A stretch of 64,000 nucleotides of DNA from Guillardia theta CCMP2712 (Eukaryota; Cryptophyceae; Pyrenomonadales; Geminigeraceae), in assembly GCF_000315625.1 (NCBI RefSeq), contig NW_005434668.1:812533-876532 (forward strand), in the 5' to 3' direction. This document shows positions 47,527-58,536 of the stretch, one piece after another (within the stretch, counting starts at the first letter, position 1; each line of letters begins with the position of its first letter). A program made the translations under genes and the position numbers. Under the pieces are notes generated by a model, which worked only from the letters and a program-made list of their open reading frames with translations, searched no databases and was not told the DNA's origin.

Positions 47527-49034
47527 TCAGTAAAATCTTTTCTCGTACTTGGACCTGCAGCAGGGGCAGAGGCTGTCGACCTCCGCCATGGCCGACGAGA
47601 ACCGCTCGAACGACTCGAGGCAGTTGGCATGGAAGAGGTGCGAGCAAGAAGTCAAGACTTTCTTCTTCGACGGCCCCCCCAGGTCGCAGAGGCAGATCGC
47701 ACAGTCCTGCTCGTCTCTCTGGAGAGCTCTCGCCTCCACCATTTCCCAGTCGACCTCCTCTCCTCGTCGCCGTTCTCCAACTCCTCCGCATCCTGTGAAG
47801 CAAACATGCTTGTGAGAAGGCAGCGCAAGCAGAGTAGACAGTGACAAAGGAGGGAGGGGAGGAAGAGAAGGAGAGGAGGAAGAGGAGAGGAAGCGATTTG
47901 ACTGAGGAAAGGAGACTGCAAAATGGTAGAAGCAAAGAGGGGAATCAGAAATGGGAGGACAGGTGGACGGGGGGAGGACAACAGGGGGGAGGACAGGGAG
48001 GTGAAGCAAGTGGTAGAGGCGTTCGACCAGCTCCGGCTGAATGTCCGAAGACGCCTCGACTGAACTGTAGGGCTAGCTCAGACTCTCTGAACAGGTCGTC
48101 AAGGTCTTGATCCCCTGCCATGCTGTCAGCACCGACAGCTGCCAGCTCTGACTCTCACGCTCGGCATCGAGTGCGCTGAAGAGCCTGGCTGAAAGCTTCT
48201 CCATCCTCTTGTAGTAGAACTGCCTCCTCTTCTCGGGATCCGTTGGCACAACCTATCTCGCCAGCGTCACTTATAACCGCAGTAGCGGCGGCGGCGGCGG
48301 CGCAACAACTACAACAATCAAGGTGCTCACAGTTTCAACAAGATGGTTGAAGATCTTCCTTCCCGCATGCCCTCTCCACACTGCTTGCAGCTTGACGGCA
48401 CAGACCTTCTCCCAGTTCCTGGTGGACAGGTCAAGAGGAGCTGAGCCAAGTGTCCTGACTCATTCCCACCTCCTCCCGTCTTCAAACAAGCGCTTCTCGT
48501 AGTTCTTCATCCTGCACAGCGGGCAGGACTTCGCCCCTGCGAACCTGAGCTCCAGTCAGACAGGAGCTGCCTACGACAACAGCAGCATCTGCGTGCTCAC
48601 CGCTCGAAGGATGCGAGACAATCTTGATGGAATACGTGGCTACAGGACAGGATAACCTGACTCTGGTTCAGCATTCAAAAACCTCCACGAGCCTGGTACA
48701 CCTGAGCGTCCGCACGGAAAGACTCTCTGCAGATCGCACAATCATTGCAGCTGTCCTGACGGCCTCTGCGCAACAAAAGCTTCAGCTCGCGACCCGACAG
48801 TAAGACTCCGGCTCCTTGCCTGGATCTCTCAGCTACCGACATCCATTCTTCCCTGGTCAACTTGGAGGGCGGAGCAGGGACAAGGCCCAGCTTCTGTGCA
48901 AGAGACAGGTCTTCCTTGTCTGCTTTGTCTTGCTTGTCGTCCATGAGCGAGCACAACTCCTCCTGCTTCTTGACTTTGGGCTTCCTAGTCCGAATCCTCC
49001 CTGACGCGCTGATGTCTACTTTCAAGCTTCTCAT
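47527..49034 (-). CDS. RNF32-like protein: two RING fingers with an IQ motif
   Basis: Minus-strand gene from ATG 49034 (MRSLKVDISASGRIRTRKPK) to the stop at 47527. The first RING starts CNDCAICRESFRADAQ and, after an intron, continues ILSCSHVFHQDCLASFER, then AKSCPLCRMKNYEKRLF. Between the fingers is NWEKVCAVKLQAVWRGHAGR with KIF, an IQ calmodulin-binding motif. The second RING is DEQDCAICLCDLGGPSKKK, VLTSCSHLFHANCLESFE and SLCPCCRSKYEKRFY at the C-terminus. Two RING fingers around an IQ motif is the layout of RNF32, a probable ubiquitin ligase associated with ciliated cells and sperm in animals. Its 3' end faces the RecQ 3' end with 76 nt between. Substrates are unknown. Confidence 0.82.
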
Positions 49035-49681
49035 AAAGTGATCCTGCAGCAGCAGGCTCTCAGTGAACGCTCATGGCAAGTACAAGCTGATCTGTGAGAC
49101 GCCCTTCCTCAATCCTTCATCCTTACACTCTTACATCCCGGATCGCTCTTGCACGGTGTCGACATCATACCCAAGAGGAAATCTTGGCGAAATATTCCCT
49201 TTTCCATGCTACTGGAGGTACACATCTTCTGTTTCAACTACATATGTGTTCTACTTGCTTTCATCTCGCTTCTCTCATCTCATAGTTGTGTCTTCACCTG
49301 CATCGCAGCCGCCATCAGCGAGGCGCTTTTCTCCCTTGCTGCCATGTCCAACGGCCGGTGTGCTTTCAGGTGAAAAGTTTGTTGTTTTATCTTGAAAGGT
49401 TTTAATTTAGCTGAAGAGTTCTCTAATTTACAATAAAGTGATTAAATTTAACATTATATTGTTTAATTTAACCCAGAGAGGGCCAACTCAACTCAAATTG
49501 GCTTATTTTCTCCAATCAGCAACTACTCTCAAATGCATACTCCTTCCATGGTTTGCAGGGGTTGCTGAACAGCGACAGGAGCAGAGGAGGAAGAGGAGAG
49601 AGGAGAGGAGAGCGAGAGAGCAAGGGGACTGAGAGGAGAAGCGTGTCAGGTGCGTCCTTTGCTGCTGGCAATGTCGCCACC

Positions 49682-50426
49682 ATGGACTTTTCTGACTTGA
49701 TCTTGGCGGTGACAGGCGGAGTGCCGGCCATGAACAATTTGCCCGTTCGGTCGGCGTACAGCATCGCAACACAACTGAAGTCGATCCGATCTCTGTGGAT
49801 CAACGACATGAAGATCCAGAGGAGATGCACTAGGACGGGTTTCGTTGGTATGTTTGATAGAATGATGGGCAAGAAGATGGTGGGCAAGGTGATCCTAGAC
49901 ACACCATTTCTTTGCTCAGGCCCAATGCTCGTCCCGTACTCAGCTCAAATTTTGTGCGCAGGACAGGGACGGCAACACGTACTGGGAGATATGGAACCCC
50001 CATGGGAAGTTTAACCCTCGGCGAGAGATTCGATATGCGAAACCACTGGTGCTGTGTTGCTCAGGTTGTTTTGAATGACCAAGGGCTGACATGCAAGTGC
50101 AGGAGGACGTCGAATTCCACGAGGTGATACCTGAGTGGAGACTCTGGTTGAGGTAGAACTCTTGTTTGCCGAAGAGGAGCCTTCAGGTTTGACTGCCTCC
50201 CGAAAAGGCACATCAAGAAATTCCCTCCCACTGATGAAGAGATCGAGAGGGGGGAGAGGGAGCGAGCGGAAACTCTGAGAAAAGCAAGGTCATCATGCCT
50301 GGAAGAATCTCTCTCCCTTCTCCTTGACGCCATCGCAGGGAGATAGAAGCAGAAGACGCAAGGCTCGAGTCCCTGTGGGAGCTCAGGAGTACGATTCGTC
50401 CCTTGCTTGCTCCCTACCTTCACTGA
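49682..50426 (+). CDS. NDUFA12/NDUFAF2 family complex I protein
   Basis: Four exons. The first (from ATG 49682) contains KSIRSLWINDMKIQRRC and FVGMFDRMMGKKMVGK. A 90-nt intron leads to DRDGNTYWEIWNPHGKFNPR with REIRYAKPL, the core signature of this family (D-x-x-G-N-x-Y then an RR motif). The next exon gives EDVEFHEVIPEWRLWL, where the family has the EW-x-x-WL block, followed by a segment with KRHIKKFPPTDEEIERGERE. The last joins at KAR to EIEAEDARLESLWELR and ends at 50426. Members are either an accessory subunit of mitochondrial NADH dehydrogenase or its assembly factor; the PPT-type tail and length fit the assembly factor slightly better. A cleavable presequence is not obvious. Confidence 0.8.
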
Positions 50427-50740
50427 TGCCTCTCTGTTGCGTCAGACCCCGACTACCAACCATCAAGCAGCAGGAAGTCAGGTTTCTCCTCGCCTGCATC
50501 TGATGGGAGGATCTCGTTGACGTCTCGCAGGACTTGACAGGTTGCTGGAACACCACCGTTCAAGGCACCAGCCCAACGCAGCCAGCGGGCCCGGCAAGGG
50601 CGTACGCTATGTCGAGGAGTACGATCCTTTCTCTTGATACAGTAGAATCGTTCAAAGTTTGACAAGAAACATTACAAGCTAGGGGAGTTGTTCCTCTTGA
50701 TTCATCGTGACTTGCGACCGTCCACTGTCCGGGATCGGAC
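50427..50740. other. Non-coding interval
   Basis: A 70-codon minus-strand frame here has no motif. Nothing else is seen. Confidence 0.35.
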
Positions 50741-50749
50741 TTGGAGCCT

Positions 50750-51085
50750 CAATCAGTGGCGACCCCGGGGCCCGGTAGTACCGTACTACCGTAGACTCGG
50801 TGAACCGTGAACTTGAGGCCAGTGGCTAGTTCGGACAGGGTCTGGCAGGGTCCACTCGACAGTGCCCGGCCTCAGGCTGGATAGATATTCACAGTCATTA
50901 ACAGTAACGGAAGTTCCGAGTCATCACTATGACATCCTAGCATACAGTCGCCTACCCTGCCAAAGCAACATGGTACAAGTCTAAAAAACTCATACTTCGT
51001 CAAGCCACCGACGCCCTCCGGGAGGGCCAGCGACTCAGACGGACAGAGCCGGGCCCGGCCGCCGGGCGGCCCGGCCGCTCAGTGC
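50750..51085. repeat. GC-rich intergenic island
   Basis: Contains gaccccggggcccggtagta, the palindromic word tagtaccgtactac, and at its right end gccgggcccggccgccgggc. It is similar in kind to islands at 15960, 17690 and 40090. It ends before the promoter of the filamin-GT8 gene. Confidence 0.45.
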
Positions 51086-51320
51086 CAAGGCTCGGCGTCA
51101 ACTGCACGATACAGATCTGAAACGTAGAATCCCCGACATGCCAGGAACGGTCGGAGATCGCTCGGGAGGAAGAGACAAAGAGGAGGAGGAGGAGGAGGAG
51201 CAAGAGTGATGAAAGTCGCGGACAACATAGCCGATAAAGCCGTCCTCAAAAGGAACAGGAACAGGAATAGGAAAGAGCGAATGGCTGGAATGTGGACTTG
51301 ATTCGCACATTTGTCACAGT

Positions 51321-53843
51321 ATGAGGTGGTTAGGAACAGCATGCCTCATCGTCCTTTGCTGCTGGACCCCAGCGATGAGTGGGAAGATCGAGATCCTCTC
51401 ACCGAAGGATGGGGCCCGCATCGACAAGTCCGATCCCAAGGGGTTCGCTCTGCATGTCAGAGTACACGACTTCAGCATCCCAGCCGAAGGTCACGGCAAG
51501 ATCTTCCTGGATGACGAGATGATCGCCGTGATGGAGGAGTCCGAGGTGCGTCAGATAGACCCCAGTGCGCTCCTCCGTGCTGTTCGAGTGATGCTGCTTC
51601 ATCCTTGCAGGCGTACTTCGAGGTTGGGAACCTGAGGGAGATAGAGGCGGGGGTCCATGCTATCACCTTGAGGCTGTACGACCTGGATGAGAACATGGTG
51701 GGGATAGAGTCAAGCTCCAAGTTTGAGCTGATCTCGCATGGAGGAGAAGATCCGCTCAAACCTGCAGACGATCCGAAGAGAGGAAGGGGCGATGGGGTCA
51801 GGCAGCAGAGCACGAGGGAGGAGGATCCTTGCGCCATGGACCTGTCCAAGACGACAGTCTCTGGTGTCTGCTGTCTCCCGACCCTCTCGTTCGCCCCTGA
51901 TCGGCACGTTCAGGATTGGATCGAGCTTCTGCTGGCATCAGCAATGAGTTCACCATCTTCCCACGCAACAGGCGGGGGTTGCTGATCCACCCGGAAAAGT
52001 GCAAGAGACCGTTGGAACTGACGGTGAGGCGAAAAGGACAAGGGACGAGCGTGTATGACGAGTTTTGCCAGGTTGTTGTGATACCCGCTCCTCTAGACCA
52101 CAGGATGATTCGGGATGAGGAGGGTAGGTACGTGTGCTCGTGGACCTCAGAGTATGCAGGAACCGTGAAGGTGAACTGAACATTCCACCTTGTATCTAGA
52201 AGTGCACGCTGACGAAGATCTCAGGTGGAGATCAAGTACGGCAAGGACGGGAGCCGATCAGAACACGTTCAGGGGAGTCCCTTCACTGTTGAGGTCCGGC
52301 AGATGTATACAGTGTGAGAGTACTTGAGCGACCATGGATGGTCCAGTGAGATTTGAAAACAGGTTCGCTGAAGGTCCGATCAACCCCAAGCCCTCGCCTT
52401 ACAATGGACACTATCTTCATTCCTCCAGGGAGCGTCATCATCACATACCTGAAGTTGCGAGAGGGGATCCACTGGTAACGAATGCTTCCCGTCTCTCGGA
52501 CCTGAGATGGACAACAGGTGGAAGGGGGAGACAAGAAAGGAATCGATGAGCTCTGCTCTGGCAGGCCACAGAATGGCCTAATGGGTCGATGTGCTTTTGT
52601 TACCATGATCTCTTCGGATTCGTACTTGTCAGGTATGCATATTTGGCGCAATGAGCTATCAGCAGAATCGAGGGCAAACGACCACTGAATGATTTCCAGG
52701 AGCCTTGACTCTCTTGTATAGCATTCGCCGGACAGGGAGCAAGATTGATTTTGTTGGGATGGTAACAAAAGACGGCATCTCGCCACACACATTGAATTCA
52801 TTAGAGGTAATCATTGTCAACAGTACTTTTGTTGAGGAGTTCTGACACCAAACCCACAGAAAGCAGGGATGATTTTGATCACAGTGGGGAGAATGAAAAA
52901 ACAGAACATCCAGGACATGAGTGAGGTGATTTGAAACAGAAAAATGAGCAAACGTTGTTGTTATCAACAAGGGATGTTGGCAGGAGCGATGGAATGACAA
53001 CTACACCAAGTTGAGGCTGTGGCAGCTTCCATTTGAGCGACTTGTGTTCTTGGATTGCGATATGATAGTCCTTCAGGTGCGATGAATTGAGTTCTGTTGG
53101 GGATCTTGTCTCAATTTTGGCAATCACTTCATCACAGCCACTGGACCACCTGTTTGCCTTGAAAGCAAACTTCGCCGCTGTTCCCGATGCATTTCATCCC
53201 TGTTATCTCAACACAGGTAAAGCTTTCTTCTATCCTTTGAATGCTCATTGTCTTGGTACAGGGTTTATGTTCATCAGACCTCACAACGACACTTTCCATG
53301 CGATGGCTACTCTCATCGATGAAGTCAGCAGTGAGGAAAGCGAACAGACGCTGGTCAATCATTACTACCTTGACAGGTCAGGGATAGCAAGCTCCCCGCC
53401 CTCCTCATGACAAGTGATGGTTACAGGTACCACGTCTTGCACTATACCTACAACTTCGCGAAGCACAATGTTATGTCGCCAACAAGATTTCAGATCTACG
53501 TCGAGGTTCGTGCGTCCTTCCATGTGTTCCGCTTCTCTCAACCTACTCCTTGCAGAGGTACATGGACACTGTGAAAGTCGTTCACTTCCTCGGAGTCAAG
53601 GTACAGCGCGTCCTTCTTGTTCTTACAGCCTCTGATCTCCCCCTCCTCCCATCAGCCCTGGATGTGCTCAAGAGACCACGACTGCATGCGACATGTCTCC
53701 TGGTACGGCGGTCAGAGCAACATGTACTTGTACGACTTGTGGGTATCGACTCGTCGATTGTTCTCCCTCTTAATTCCTTGCCTAGGTGGTGGTCCATGTT
53801 CGAGGAAATGTGCGAGCTGGAGAATGTAGTCTGCATGAACTGA
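51321..53843 (+). CDS. Secreted-pathway filamin-type Ig domain fused to a GT8 (glycogenin-like) glycosyltransferase
   Basis: Plus-strand gene of about ten exons. A signal peptide (WLGTACLIVLCCW) precedes SGKIEILSPKDGARIDKSDP, a beta-rich segment with GNLREIEAGVHAITLRLYD. A filamin-type Ig repeat follows: DRASAGISNEFTIFPRNRRG, WTSEYAGTVKV, then VEIKYGKDG and VQGSPFTVEVRQ. The catalytic part starts GRCAFVTMISSDSYLSG joined to ALTLLYSIRRTGSKIDFVGM, then YTKLRLWQLPFERLVFLDCD with MIVLQ (the DxD metal site), PLDHLFALKANFAAVPDAFH, FMFIRPHNDTFHAMATLIDE, YHVLHYTYNFAKHN and TVKVVHFLGVK, followed by PWMCSRDHDCMRH. This order is that of GT8 glycogenin-like enzymes. Lumenal location plus a glycan- or protein-binding Ig module suggests a Golgi transferase. 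The acceptor and donor are unknown. Confidence 0.78.
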
Positions 53844-53917
53844 TTAACCGAAGCTCAAGAAGTTTTGAGATGACTTTGTTGTACATCACCACACTCTGGC
53901 ATCTTAGGATCAAGTTG

Positions 53918-54591
53918 TCAGTCTGCCTCTACAACACGAGACATCAGCTGCTTCTCTCCTAACTTTGCGCACTGCAAATCTGCCTCCTCTTTGTCTGTTG
54001 TGTTGCAGACAGCAAATCCAGTCGAATGAGCTGTCTGCATGATGTTGTAAGCCTTCGACTTAGAATGCCCGAACACTTCGCACAGCACTTGACAGACATA
54101 CTCCTTGGTGTTGACGGGCTGCATCATCAGACCGTCAGTATCCATCACATCGACACACAACAGCAATGGTGAACGAAACATAAGAGCAAGAAAGAACTCA
54201 CATCATTGAACAACAAGACGTGGTAAGGCTTGCCGGGGGTCTGCTCAGGAGTACCCTGTGGAGCGACGATGACTTCTGGCTTCTTCTCCAGCACAGCTCC
54301 TCCACTCCCGCTGACCATCGTCAACGAGCTCCTGCTGACGACAGGAGCAGCTCGAAGTAGGCGAACCGAGGGCATAGAACTGCCAGCCTTTCGCAGCAAT
54401 GGGGACATGCCGGACATACCAAAGGCAAGAGGCATACGAGGCGACGAGGAGGCGTGAGAGGAGACGAGAGGTTGGGAGATGGCATGGGATGGGCCGGTAG
54501 TGGGAGATTCAAGTGGGGAAGCAAGAGCAAGCGACATTGTCGCAGCCATGGCGACGGCCAGCATGATCTCTTTCGCACCCACCGGCGCCAT
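53918..54591 (-). CDS. clpS: Plastid-type ClpS adaptor with bipartite-style leader
   Basis: Two exons (54591-54202 and 54118-53918) join through an 83-nt intron to 196 residues. The leader has a signal-peptide-like stretch (IMLAVAMAATMSLALASP) and then a Ser/Pro/Met-rich transit-like region. The mature part is ClpS: PYHVLLFND joined to PVNTKEYVCQVLCEVFGHSK, then AYNIMQTAHSTGFAVC, EEADLQCAKLGEKQ and LMSRVVEAD. ClpS delivers N-degron substrates to the ClpC/ClpP protease. The ND-P turn and the AH helix, which form the N-end amino acid pocket, are kept. With this leader it most likely acts in the plastid stroma. The start is only 297 nt from the divergent dsRBD-like gene, and a GGGGT/ACCCCT-rich stretch lies between them. 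Confidence 0.87.
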
Positions 54592-54659
54592 GTTTGTGCG
54601 GATGAGGACCCCACCCCCTCCCTCCACCCGATCTTCACGAAGTTTGACCTGTAAAGTAC

Positions 54660-54858
54660 TCACGGGGGAGGGGTGGGCGGATACCGGAGGCCCTCATACC
54701 GTCGTGTTGAAAACCCCTGGTTGGACCCCCACCACAGTCTTGATCACCCCACTACCCCTTCCCACCTAAGTTCAATTTTCACCCCTATTATCACGATCGC
54801 AAGCAGGGGTACTATGTAAATTCAAAGTACCCCTACCCCCAAATATGATACACCCATC
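54660..54858. promoter_or_regulatory. Divergent promoter region with GGGGT/ACCCCT cluster
   Basis: Contains gggggaggggtgggcgg, aaacccctgg, accccactaccccttccc, tttcacccctatta, caggggtact and gtacccctaccccca within 200 nt, between the divergent starts of ClpS and the dsRBD-like gene. The same words occur near the ankyrin, UbiE, acidic-protein and DUF829 genes. Promoter function is inferred from position and recurrence. Confidence 0.35.
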
Positions 54859-54887
54859 TCAGGTGTGGATTCTTGGTGGTTTTCTTC

Positions 54888-57189
54888 ATGGCGAAGCAGG
54901 CGGGGCAGGGAGGAGGGGGAGGTGGGCGCGGGAAAGCATCTTCCTCGTCGTCTTCAGGAGCAACAGCGACAACAGCAGGAGGATCGGGCTCGGGTGCAGG
55001 GTCGACGGGTGAAAGGCACATTCCCTTGATGAACAATGTCTTCGATAGCATACCTGATGTCGACATTGTTTTCAACAGACCAAAGAGACCGAGACATGAA
55101 AAGCGATCTAAGAAAGACGGTGAGCAGTCAGAGGCCAGGAGATCCGAATCCAATTCCTTGCCGAGTCAACACCAGGACAAAGCAGCCAAGGGAGAAGGGA
55201 AGGTGAAAGATGTGAAGAAGTCCAACCCCGGAGTGGAATCGAAGAAAAGGAAAGCAGAGACTGGCGTGAAGCTCGAAATGTCACCTGATGTCGTAGTCCC
55301 AGACTTGCAGGAAGTTGCTTCACAGGAAGTGAAGAAACCAAAACTAACTCATGAAATTTTATCATCCTCGACGGATGCCACAACTAAAGACGAGCGGGCA
55401 TCAAGGCAGCACGAAAATCTTGAAAACGAGCAGAAACCAAAGGACATTGTATTCACAGCCTCAGTATCATCGACAAACTTTGAAAATGAAGTCAGGACAA
55501 GACTGCCTGAGACAACACCCTTGAAGAATTCGGAGATCAGTGATAAGACAGCTGAGAACGCCAATAACAAGGAGCAACATTCCACAGAACAAACGACTGA
55601 GTATCAAGGAGCAGCCGAATCTTCGGATCGAGATACTCAGTTAGAGGGTCTCTGCAATGAGACGGAAAGGCACATAGATGGTTTGCTGGAGGATCAGTTC
55701 AAGGAGATACAGAGCATGCTGTGCGATTATGACAAGGACCTCAGCATTGACAAGACTCGGGACGTGATGAAGCTTCTCAAGTTTCAGCACCTCTCTGTGG
55801 ATCAGACCTCCATGCTGATCCAAAACTTGTGGAAACTGACTGAACTGTTCATCGAGCTCGAGAAGTTCAAGGAGGCGGTCGACTGTCAGCTCGTGAGCTC
55901 CGTGCTAGGGTCTAAGGCAGACGATGACCTAGAAGGTGGTGTAGAGGAGAGCAGCCAAGAGATGGAGGAGGGTGAGTTGCAAGCAAGCCAGTCAGACCGC
56001 CAAGACACAGTTGTCGAGATCAACAGAAGGAGGGAGGGAGATGTCCCTAACACGAACTCTCTCAGTTTGCAGACACGGATCGACTTGAAGGAGAAAGGGT
56101 ACTTGCCTGAACGAGATTATACATGCGACATCGTGATCAACAGCACGAACATGGAAGAATGGCAGGCTTTCGTGACGTTAAAGATATTCAAGCTGGGATT
56201 GAGCTTTGAGGCGAAAAGTTCAAATGAAGCTTCGAGGGATGCGGCGAAAAAAGGCGCATTTGAAAACCTAGAAGCTCGTATACACGAGAGGGCCTCTGAC
56301 CTCAAGCCCAACCATGAGACTCTAAAGAGAAGCAAGAGTGAGTTGTTTGAGCCGGTCACTTGGGAAGGAGTCATCCAGATCCAGGTTGGGAAAGAGGAAA
56401 ATTTGAACAAATGTGACATTGATCATGATGATAGGAACGTCATCACCAGTTTCAGGCAGGAAATTACAAGGCCCAGTTGAAAAGTGGACCAGCATCCGAT
56501 TTGATCAAGTCATGGCCAGGGTAAGGTATTGTCTCCTCTACGGATCTGAATCGTCCACTCAACAGAGAGTTTGCTTTGAGATTGCGGATGCTGAGCACTG
56601 CAAGAAGCTGATCAAGAACAGGTGCGTGAAGTACCATGTTTCCCTATTCCGCCCTATCCTGATTATCTCTCACGTCAGGCCTTCGAAGTGCAAAGTCTCT
56701 GTAGTCGAAGTAACGCCGATGGATCGCATCAACAGCCACCAGGATAAGCTCATGCAGCTCTTGAAGGCATGATGGGAGCCTTGTTAGTGAGATAGAATCG
56801 TCTTACGATGTTTGCAGAGTGGAAAAGCAGGATGCTTGAAATCAACACGCAACCTCTACTGCTACAAGGCCTATCTTTTTGGGTCTAACAGCCAGGTATG
56901 ATTGCACACAGGGACTTGCATCCCTTTTTTTCGACCCTCTCTGTACGAATTTCTTGACGTTTAATTCGCTGCGCAGATTCAGAAGAGGCAAGGGACCCCT
57001 CAGGATTCGTTTGTTTGTTTCATAATATCGGATGAGACTTCAAAGACCCTGCAGGATCAAACTATCCGTTGCAAGCAGTGCCACCAAAATTTTGTTTTGA
57101 CAGTGGGAGAGCAAGAGTTCTTCTTGGTAAGAAATCTCATCCTGCCATTTCGATGTCGAGAATGCAGGAAGAAGCGCAAAGAGAAATGA
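54888..57189 (+). CDS. dsRBD-like protein with C-terminal zinc-binding (zf-trcl type) domain
   Basis: Plus-strand gene with one long first exon (ATG 54888 to about 56390) and several short ones. The N-terminus is Gly/Ser-rich and disordered (AKQAGQGGGGGGRGKASSSS), with a basic stretch RPKRPRHEKRSKK likely to be a nuclear signal. A helical region (DVMKLLKFQHLSVDQTSML, then LWKLTELFIELEKFKEAV) precedes a double-stranded RNA-binding-like domain: RIDLKEKGYLPERDYTCDIV, then GLSFEAKSSNEASRDAAKKG with AFENLEARI. Later exons give VRYCLLYGSESSTQQRVCFE and ADAEHCKKLIKNR. The last exon is a Cys4 zinc module: IRCKQCHQNFVLTVGEQEFF, then FRCRECRKKRKEK. RNA binding in the nucleus is a fair expectation. The exact joins at 56390-56900 are uncertain. 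Confidence 0.65.
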
Positions 57190-57340
57190 TGGACAATCCC
57201 AGAGCGTTGAGCTCCTTTCAAAGTCTGTAAGTTAGTGTATTCTACATACGAGTTTGGTACACTCTTTTCACGCATGTTCACCAGAAGATCATGAAAGAGA
57301 GAATGTATTTACACACGTTCCAATATAGCTCTTAGAACCC

Positions 57341-58447
57341 TCACAAAGTTACTGCAGCCGATCTCTGGAGCGCCTCATCAACAGTATCAAACATCACATT
57401 CGGCTTTCTGAAGAGAGTCTCGATATGCTTGTTGTCAGTGTGCTTAATTGTGGTCCGGATCCCGAACCCCTTGCAGTCTTGGATGCATCTCTCCACATCC
57501 TCGGGGTTGAGATAGGGATCATGGGGGTTGTACATGAAGATGCACTCCTTCAAACCGGTGGACGGAGTATTGAACACCGTGGCGATATGAACTGACGTCA
57601 TGTTGTCATACCTGTTCAGCATCGCTGTATGGCTGGCCCACCTTGTCCACTCTTCAAAGTCCTCGACCGTATCCTCAGGCAACTTTCCGATGGTGCGCAG
57701 CTTCTTGTCAGTGCGCCACTTGTGCTTGGCTCGCACGTAAGCGCCTCCCAAGCTCCACCTTGTCGTCTGGAAAGCCGTATGAACAGGTTCAGGAAGAACT
57801 TTGTTGACGAGCTCCAGCCCATGATCTTGCATGTACGCACGAGCAAAGCGGACGAAGGCCTTGGGCTGAGGCATGATCGGCGTGCTGTCCAGAACCAAGC
57901 ACTTGAAGGAGAAAGGAGCCCCCGCTGCTTCCATGCCCATGATCACAAGGCCGAGGTTCAGAAAACCACCAGACATGCAGTGGACAATATCAAAGTTCTG
58001 GCTTAGCTTCTCTCTCAAGTCCTTTGCTTCGTTGGTCTCTCCGAGGAAGCGCTGATACGTACGATACCATCCTCGCGGGGTAGCTATCTCTTTGACCAGG
58101 CTCTCTTGGATCACCACGTTGGTATATCCCTTCCGCTTGTAGATCCGCTTCACCAATTCAAGCTCCTTTGGAGCTGCATAGAACCAAGTCAACACGAGAG
58201 CACTTTTCCCTTCCTTGGGACTCCCAGCTTCTCCATCAGCGCTCTCTTCAACCATTCTGGCTCCTCGGACAGACTTGCGGTCGTACACACCTGGTCGGTG
58301 AATGTGCATATTTTTGAATGAAGAGAAGCGTATAGAAGTGTGGGAAGAAGAGATCAAAGTGGAAGGATGGACGAGAAACGCTGAAGAGCTCTGCATGACT
58401 GCCAGGAGCAGAGCCATAAGCGTGAGGCCGCATAGCCGAACCAGCAT
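57341..58447 (-). CDS. DUF829/TMEM53-like protein with plastid-type bipartite leader
   Basis: Intronless frame of 368 residues from ATG 58447. The leader MLVRLCGLTLMALLLAVMQS is followed by SSAFLVHPSTLISSSHTSIR, a signal peptide with cleavage before Phe (ASAF-type site) and a Ser-rich transit region, the hallmark of import into red-lineage secondary plastids. The mature part is an alpha/beta-hydrolase-like DUF829 domain: SALVLTWFYAAPKELELVKR, IYKRKGYTNVVIQESLVKE, FDIVHCMSGGFLNLGLVIM (the MSGG takes the nucleophile-elbow place), KCLVLDSTPIMPQP, CIFMYNPHDPYLNPEDVERC and IKHTDNKHIETLF (candidate acidic and His positions). Catalysis is unproven for this family. An in-frame upstream ATG at 58528 would bury the leader, so 58447 is preferred. 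GGGGT motifs begin about 90 nt upstream. Confidence 0.82.
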   Translation of the reverse strand: MLVRLCGLTLMALLLAVMQSSSAFLVHPSTLISSSHTSIRFSSFKNMHIHRPGVYDRKSVRGARMVEESADGEAGSPKEGKSALVLTWFYAAPKELELVKRIYKRKGYTNVVIQESLVKEIATPRGWYRTYQRFLGETNEAKDLREKLSQNFDIVHCMSGGFLNLGLVIMGMEAAGAPFSFKCLVLDSTPIMPQPKAFVRFARAYMQDHGLELVNKVLPEPVHTAFQTTRWSLGGAYVRAKHKWRTDKKLRTIGKLPEDTVEDFEEWTRWASHTAMLNRYDNMTSVHIATVFNTPSTGLKECIFMYNPHDPYLNPEDVERCIQDCKGFGIRTTIKHTDNKHIETLFRKPNVMFDTVDEALQRSAAVTL

Positions 58448-58536
58448 GGCGCTCGAGCCCTTAATTGGGGGCTGTGGGTCGGGGTCATCAACGCCTTCAA
58501 ACGAGAGGGGTGGCCGAGTTAAGTGCATTCTGAAAG

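Noticed and set aside
48060-48125. Stretch with gggctagctcag resembling a tRNA D-arm box
   Set aside because: No matching T-arm box, no acceptor stem pairing, and it falls inside the RNF32-like gene.
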